A stretch of DNA of 11,088 nucleotides from Firmicutes bacterium CAG:170 (GTDB lineage Bacteria; Bacillota; Clostridia; Oscillospirales; Oscillospiraceae), in NCBI GenBank assembly GCA_000436735.1, contig FR887230.1:12944-24031 (forward strand). Reading direction: 5' to 3'. The notes beneath the pieces are model-generated. The model saw only the letters and a list, made by a program, of their open reading frames with translations, was not told the DNA's origin and made no database searches. Positions 7,861-11,088 of this stretch are shown here, one piece after another (the stretch's first letter is position 1; each line of letters starts with the position of its first letter). The position numbers and the translations under genes are program-made.

Positions 7861-9741
7861 TCATTCCGCCGCTTCCGGCTTTGCGCGCTGGAAGCGGTAA
7901 TAGGTAACGCTCATCGGCGGCAGATAGAATTCCGCCGAATACGGGAGCTTCTGATACGGCTCCTTTTCCGCTTTCTGAGGCCGGGCCATAAAGCCGTAGC
8001 CGCCGAAGCGTGCCTCGTCGGTGTTGAGTACCGGCACATACCAGCCTGCCTTCGGCAGGCCGACCCGGTAACGCTCCCGCACCACCGGGCAGAAATTGCA
8101 GATCACGACCAGCTCCTTGCCGCTGCGGCTGATGCGGCGGAAGGTGACGATGCTGCGGTCGCGGTCGTCGCAGTCGATCCACTGGAAGCCGTCCCAGTCG
8201 CTGTCGTTTTCCCACAGCTGCGGATGCTCCAGATAGAAATGATTCAGCTCCCGGACAAACGCCTGCATCTGACGGTGCCGGTCATAGTCAAGCAGCACCC
8301 AGTCAAGCCCCTGTGTGTAGTTCCATTCGATGAACTGCGCCAGCTCGTTTCCCATAAAGTTGAGCTTTTTGCCGGGATGCGCCATCTGATACGCATAAAA
8401 TACGCGCAGATTTGCGAATTTATCGTCGTAGTTGCCCGGCATCTTCCCGATCAGCGAGCATTTGCCGTGGACGACCTCGTCATGGCTCAGCGGCAGAACG
8501 AAGTTCTCGGAGAACGCATAGGTCATCGAGAACGTCAGCGCGTTGTGGTCGCCCTTGCGGTACAGCGGGTCCAGCGACATATACCGCAGCATATCGTTCA
8601 TCCAGCCCATGTTCCACTTGAACAGGAAGCCGAGGCCGCCCACGTAGTCGGGCTTCGTGACCAGCGGGAAGGCCGTCGATTCCTCGGCGATCATCATGAC
8701 GGCAGGGTTGACCCGGAAGGCCGCGTTGTTCAGCTCCCGCAGGAACTCAATGGCCTCCAGATTTTCCTTGCCGCCGAAGCGGTTCGGCTTGTACACCTGC
8801 CGGTTATAATCGAGATAGAGCATCGACGCGACCGCATCCACCCGAATGCCGTCCACATGGAAGCGTTCGAGCCAGTAGCAGGCGTTCGACACGAGGAAGG
8901 AGCGCACCTCTGGCTTTCCGTAGTCAAAAATGCGCGTCGTCCAGTCGGGATGCTCGTTCATCATCGGGTCGGAAAGCTCGTAGCAGCACGCGCCGTCAAA
9001 CTCGTAAAGACCGTTCTCGTCCTTCGGGAAATGCGCCGGGACCCAGTCGAGGATCACGCCGAGGCTCTGCCGGTGGCATTCATCCACGAAGCGCATCAGC
9101 TGCTCCGGCGTGCCGTAGCGGTGCGTCGGCGCGTAATAGCACGTCACCTGATAGCCCCACGACGGGTCGTAGGGATATTCCATGATCGGCAGCAGCTCGA
9201 TATGCGTATAGCCCATGTCCTTGACATAGGGGATCAGCTCCGCCGTCAGATCGTCCCAGCTGTAGGCGCTCCCGTCGGTATGGCGCTTCCAGGAGCCGGC
9301 GTGAACCTCATAGATGTTGAGCGGCCGGTTCAGCGCGTTCTGCTTCTTCCTGCGCGCGCGGTACGCGCCGTCGTGCCAGACGAAGCTGTCCGGCGGCTCC
9401 AGCACGCTGGAGGTGTCCGGCAGCGCCTTGCAGCGCGTGCCGTAGGGGTCGGTCTTATAGACCTTCCGCCCGTTTTGGCCGGTCACGCAGTATTTATAGG
9501 CTCCGCCGGGCTGCGCATAAACAGAAAAAGCCTCCCAGACGCCGTCCGAGATCTTCTGCATGGGCAGATCCTGCTCATTCCAGAAGTTGAAATCCCCGAC
9601 CACGCTGACAGACTCGGCCTTCGGCGCCCAGACGCGGAACACCGCGCCGCCGTCTGCGAAATGGCAGCCCATATACCGGAACGCATCCGCGCAGCCGGTG
9701 GTGTGAAATTGTTCGAGAAAATGCTGCAAGCTTTCCGTCAT
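7861..9741 (-). CDS. glgB: 1,4-alpha-glucan branching enzyme (GH13_9 with CBM48)
   Basis: Cuts an alpha-1,4 chain and reattaches it through an alpha-1,6 bond, creating glycogen branches. The 626 residues fit the shorter, Bacillus-type branching enzymes without the extra N-terminal domain of E. coli GlgB. A CBM48 module covers about 20-115 (VFRVWAPKAESVSVVGDFN). The barrel follows with YEVHAGSW, DWVPAHFP (region I), GIRVDAVASMLYLDY (nucleophile D302), MMIAEEST (acid/base E353) and LSHDEVVHGK (D421). A C-terminal beta domain begins near 525. The start at 9741 is preferred over an in-frame ATG at 9873 because the promoter (9781-9809) lies inside the longer frame, AGGAG sits 10 bases upstream of 9741, and the added residues are unlike the family. 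It is the first gene of the operon. Confidence 0.97.
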   Translation of the reverse strand: MTESLQHFLEQFHTTGCADAFRYMGCHFADGGAVFRVWAPKAESVSVVGDFNFWNEQDLPMQKISDGVWEAFSVYAQPGGAYKYCVTGQNGRKVYKTDPYGTRCKALPDTSSVLEPPDSFVWHDGAYRARRKKQNALNRPLNIYEVHAGSWKRHTDGSAYSWDDLTAELIPYVKDMGYTHIELLPIMEYPYDPSWGYQVTCYYAPTHRYGTPEQLMRFVDECHRQSLGVILDWVPAHFPKDENGLYEFDGACCYELSDPMMNEHPDWTTRIFDYGKPEVRSFLVSNACYWLERFHVDGIRVDAVASMLYLDYNRQVYKPNRFGGKENLEAIEFLRELNNAAFRVNPAVMMIAEESTAFPLVTKPDYVGGLGFLFKWNMGWMNDMLRYMSLDPLYRKGDHNALTFSMTYAFSENFVLPLSHDEVVHGKCSLIGKMPGNYDDKFANLRVFYAYQMAHPGKKLNFMGNELAQFIEWNYTQGLDWVLLDYDRHRQMQAFVRELNHFYLEHPQLWENDSDWDGFQWIDCDDRDRSIVTFRRISRSGKELVVICNFCPVVRERYRVGLPKAGWYVPVLNTDEARFGGYGFMARPQKAEKEPYQKLPYSAEFYLPPMSVTYYRFQRAKPEAAE

Positions 9742-9751
9742 CCCACGCTGT

Positions 9752-9756
9752 CTCCT
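9752..9756 (-). promoter_or_regulatory. Ribosome binding site that fixes the glgB start
   Basis: AGGAG within AAAAGGAGA, 10 bases before the ATG at 9741 and within the roughly 33-base leader expected from the promoter upstream. It supports the shorter glgB start. Confidence 0.75.
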
Positions 9757-9780
9757 TTTGGTGGTTATATATCTGTTTTC

Positions 9781-9809
9781 ATTATACAGTTTTCTTTGTA
9801 AATTCACAA
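9781..9809 (-). promoter_or_regulatory. SigA-type promoter of the glycogen operon
   Basis: The minus strand carries a consensus -10 box TATAAT (9781-9786), a 17-base spacer, and TTGTGA as -35 box (9804-9809, 4 of 6 consensus positions). Transcription would start near 9774, giving a leader of about 33 bases before glgB. The region is AT-rich in an otherwise GC-rich window. No other convincing promoter was seen further down the operon, where gaps are short. Confidence 0.8.
9796..9809 (-). promoter_or_regulatory. Possible operator overlapping the glgB -35 box
   Basis: TTGTGAATTTACAA is an imperfect palindrome whose 7-base arms match at 6 of 7 positions. It covers the -35 box and the adjacent spacer, where a bound repressor would block RNA polymerase. 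No regulator gene lies beside it, and the site does not match a full Rex or CcpA operator, so the factor is unknown and the site may be chance. Confidence 0.35.
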
Positions 9810-9877
9810 GGTGTATTTTGTCATGCAAAGGAAAAAGCGTGGCAAAAAGCAGCCGCAGCGTCTCTCCATGCATTCAT

Positions 9878-9912
9878 GAAAACGCCCCCGCTTCCGGGTA
9901 CCGGAAACGGGG
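9878..9912 (-). terminator. Probable intrinsic terminator between the membrane-protein gene and glgB
   Basis: The stem-loop is 9886-9912: arms CCCCGTTTCCGG and CCGGAAGCGGGG (minus strand) around a 3-base loop. In the minus-strand transcript the 12-bp stem is complete with one G-U pair; in a plus-strand transcript the same position would be a C-A mismatch. GCGTTTTC follows the stem on the minus side, so it best serves the gene ending at 10036, about 120 bases upstream. GAACGCTTTTT on the other side could allow weak two-way activity. The stretch from 9913 to 10035 between the stop and this hairpin holds no supported gene. Confidence 0.65.
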
Positions 9913-10035
9913 AACGCTTTTTCTGCTTTCAGACAGGCTGACGCGAAGGAGCGCCTGACGGTCTCCCTTTGCGCTTCTCCCTCCGGTCGGCTCTGCGTTT
10001 TTGTTCCTGCGGGGTACCGAGCGAAGGTATGATTC

Positions 10036-10560
10036 TCAAAACTCCGCTGGATTTTTTGCCGCTGCCTCCGCTGCGGCGGCAGCCGCCGCCTTGGCCTTGC
10101 GGGAGGCGTCGCGGATGAAGAAAAAGGCTTCCATAATGCTGAATACAAGGGCGAAGCCGAGATCCTTCAGAACGCCGCTACGGACATCGGGGTCCTCCAG
10201 AAAGGCCGGTGTGGCGGCAAGCGCATCGCGGAACGTGATTTCATATTCTTCCTTGAACACGTCAAAGATCTCCTTTGCCAGCGCGAAATACTCGGCGGCA
10301 ACGATCATCAGCATGGTGAATACAACGGCAAGGATCGCGCCGTGTACGGTGTTCTTCCGGCCGGAAAACAGGCCGTAGCCGAAGTAGCTGGCGGCCATAC
10401 CGGCCAACGCGCCGATCGCCGCGATATAGCCGAGCTGCATCAGGCCGAAATGGGCCAGACCGCCGGCAACGGAGAAGAGCAGCGCTCCGAGTACGCCAAG
10501 CGCGACATTTTCGTTCCGCTTTACCGGGATCTCCGCCGGGTTGACATAGGGTTCGGTCAT
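10036..10560 (-). CDS. Small multi-pass membrane protein of unknown function
   Basis: Not assigned to a named family. The 174 residues begin with a short polar tail (1-17), followed by hydrophobic segments at about 18-38, 42-64 and 72-95, then a charged, probably soluble stretch (96-131, with acidic KEIFDVFKEEYEITF), a fourth segment at about 133-150 and an alanine-rich basic end with a run of seven alanines (158-164). The pattern NVALGVLGALL...LGYIAAIGALAG resembles a widespread group of uncharacterised Clostridia membrane proteins; this is recall, not a search. The ATG at 10560 has GAGAGG at 10570-10575 and its own promoter at 10594-10622. A terminator before glgB indicates a separate transcript, so proximity to the glycogen genes need not mean shared function. 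The composition and clean frame support a real gene. Confidence 0.85.
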   Translation of the reverse strand: MTEPYVNPAEIPVKRNENVALGVLGALLFSVAGGLAHFGLMQLGYIAAIGALAGMAASYFGYGLFSGRKNTVHGAILAVVFTMLMIVAAEYFALAKEIFDVFKEEYEITFRDALAATPAFLEDPDVRSGVLKDLGFALVFSIMEAFFFIRDASRKAKAAAAAAAEAAAKNPAEF

Positions 10561-10593
10561 GGGTGTGTACCTCTCTTTCTTTTCTCTGCGTTC

Positions 10594-10622
10594 ATTCTAC
10601 CATGCCAAATCTGGAAAAGCAA
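10594..10622 (-). promoter_or_regulatory. SigA-type promoter of the membrane-protein gene
   Basis: On the minus strand, TAGAAT (10594-10599) is preceded by TGG, an extended -10 pattern. A 17-base spacer leads to a weak -35 box TTGCTT (10617-10622). Transcription would start near 10587, leaving a leader of about 27 bases. It lies immediately downstream of the inverted repeat that probably ends glnS transcription. Confidence 0.65.
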
Positions 10623-10635
10623 GGATACAATGGAG

Positions 10636-10675
10636 CAGCCTGACAAAAAGCGCATGGGCGCTTTTTGTCAGGCTG
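10636..10675. terminator. Perfect 18-bp inverted repeat, probable glnS terminator
   Basis: CAGCCTGACAAAAAGCGC (10636-10653) is followed by a 4-base loop and its exact reverse complement (10658-10675). The inner part, A5-GCGC-loop-GCGC-T5, has the form of a two-way intrinsic terminator and lies 51 bases after the glnS stop. The nine outer base pairs beyond the A/T tracts are not needed for that. No extra T run follows the full stem, so its efficiency is uncertain. Confidence 0.6.
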
Positions 10676-10726
10676 TCTATAAAATGCAATATACAAGGCC
10701 GTCCACGCGCAGCGCGCGTCCGCCGC

Positions 10727-11088
10727 TTATTTTGCCGGCTTGAAGCCGTCCTTGAGCAGGACGCTGCGGTTGAACACCAGATGCTCCGCCGAGCAGTCTC
10801 TGGAATCCATGCAGAAGTAGCCGACGCGCATGAACTGATACGGCTGCGCCGTCTGCTCGGTGCGCACTGCGCCGAGGGCGTCATACTTCTTCGCGTCCTC
10901 GACCAGCGCCGTCTCGACCTTGCAGCCGTTGAGAACGGTGAGCGAATCCGGCGCGAGGCAGTCGAGGAAGTTCTCGGCCGCATCGGGCTGCGGGTCGGAG
11001 AAGAGGTTGCTGTAGAGGCGCACCTCGGCGTCCACGCAGTTGGCCGCGTCCACCCAGTGGATGGTCGCACCCTTGACCTTGCGTCCGT
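10727..11088 (-). CDS. glnS: Glutaminyl-tRNA synthetase, C-terminal end (partial)
   Basis: Charges tRNA-Gln with glutamine; a class Ib synthetase of about 550 residues. Only the last 119 residues are visible, because the gene begins beyond the right edge; the first complete codon is at 11086. The frame reads GRKVKGATIHWVDAANCVDA then EVRLYSNLF, matching the beta-barrel anticodon-binding domain (GTIHWV...A.A.EVRLY). It ends with QFMRVGYFCMDSRD, LVFNRSVLLKD and a TAA at 10727, as bacterial GlnRS does. A GTG at 11053 that could look like a start is internal. GlnRS is absent from many Firmicutes, which use transamidation of Glu-tRNA-Gln instead, so its presence is a modest taxonomic clue. It is unrelated to the glycogen genes and ends with its own terminator-like repeat. 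Confidence 0.93.
   Translation of the reverse strand, partial: GRKVKGATIHWVDAANCVDAEVRLYSNLFSDPQPDAAENFLDCLAPDSLTVLNGCKVETALVEDAKKYDALGAVRTEQTAQPYQFMRVGYFCMDSRDCSAEHLVFNRSVLLKDGFKPAK

Larger units (their letters stand above)
1..9774 (-). other. Glycogen operon glgB-glgC-glgD-glgA-glgP-GH13 (transcription unit)
   Basis: Six co-directional genes follow one good promoter. Gaps are 69 (glgB-glgC), 25 (glgC-glgD), overlap of 4 (glgD-glgA), 18 (glgA-glgP) and 11 bases (glgP-GH13), and no terminator was seen between them. The unit joins glycogen synthesis and breakdown; its 3' end lies beyond the left edge. A single transcript is inferred from spacing. Confidence 0.8.

Noticed and set aside
6550..9801. 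1083-codon plus-strand open frame opposite glgC and glgB
   Set aside because: Its codons are the exact complements of the glgB/glgC codons, it has no family-like motif and it crosses two genes with clear conserved motifs. It reflects absence of TTA, CTA and TCA codons.
9796..9809. Rex or CcpA binding site
   Set aside because: Rex operators need two TTGTGAA-type halves about four bases apart, and cre sites need a central CG; neither is met. Only the generic palindrome is kept as a possible operator.
7861..9873. Longer glgB form starting at the ATG at 9873
   Set aside because: The promoter at 9781-9809 lies inside the extension, and the 44 extra residues are unlike branching enzymes. The ATG at 9741 has a ribosome binding site.
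10068..10093. GC-rich trinucleotide run (alanine codons) as a possible frameshift or repeat expansion
   Set aside because: It stays in frame within the Ala-rich C-terminal tail of the membrane protein, and the gene ends normally.
9804..10148. 114-codon minus-strand frame across the end of the membrane-protein gene and the terminator
   Set aside because: It overlaps a better gene, reads through the terminator hairpin and promoter, has an Arg/Ser/Pro-rich shadow composition and no ribosome binding site was noted.
10676..10700. AT-rich promoter-like stretch (TTGTAT...TATAGA, minus strand) between glnS and the inverted repeat
   Set aside because: The spacing is too short for -35/-10 boxes, and a transcript would meet the terminator-like repeat at once.
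10705..10719. ACGCGC/GCGCGT hairpin just after the glnS stop
   Set aside because: Only 6 bp with a 3-base loop in very GC-rich DNA and no T run; easily chance.
10727..11053. Separate 108-residue gene starting with GTG at 11053
   Set aside because: The same frame continues upstream with GlnRS sequence (KGATIHWV) to the right edge, so this is only an internal codon.

Overview
This window carries an almost complete bacterial glycogen-metabolism operon on the minus strand, flanked upstream by a small membrane-protein gene and the end of a glutaminyl-tRNA synthetase gene. Three things suggest a GC-rich anaerobic member of the Clostridia (Oscillospiraceae/Ruminococcaceae-like). The glg gene order with a separate glgD is typical of Firmicutes. 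The ribosome binding sites and the SigA-type glgB promoter are of low-GC-Gram-positive style, although the coding DNA is GC-rich. A GlnRS is also present, which many Firmicutes lack. The genus cannot be told from the sequence alone.

Layout in the direction of transcription (right to left). 11088-10727: 3' end of glnS. 10675-10636: a perfect 18-bp inverted repeat that probably ends glnS transcription. 10622-10594: promoter of the next gene. 10560-10036: a 174-residue membrane protein of unknown function. 9912-9878: probable terminator. 9809-9781: strong promoter for the glycogen operon. Then glgB (9741-7861), glgC (7791-6607), glgD (6581-5469), glgA (5472-4039), glgP (4020-1609) and a GH13 alpha-glucan hydrolase (from 1597, running off the left edge). 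From glgC on, the genes are 11 to 25 bases apart or overlap (glgD/glgA share ATGA). The glgB-glgC gap is 69 bases. One transcript from the glgB promoter is therefore likely.

How the genes work together: GlgC, probably with its catalytically degenerate partner GlgD, makes ADP-glucose. GlgA extends alpha-1,4 chains with it and GlgB adds alpha-1,6 branches. GlgP shortens outer chains to glucose-1-phosphate. The last gene, a cytoplasmic neopullulanase-like GH13 enzyme, is the best candidate in the window for handling limit dextrins or branch points. Synthesis and breakdown enzymes are co-transcribed, so flux is probably set by allostery rather than by separate transcription.

Nothing points to a mobile element, CRISPR array, tRNA or phage. 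I found no clearly novel system. The points most worth a second look are the palindrome overlapping the glgB -35 box, the long perfect inverted repeat after glnS, the uncharacterised membrane protein and the exact activity of the GH13 enzyme. The long plus-strand open frames opposite the operon are codon-usage mirrors, not genes.
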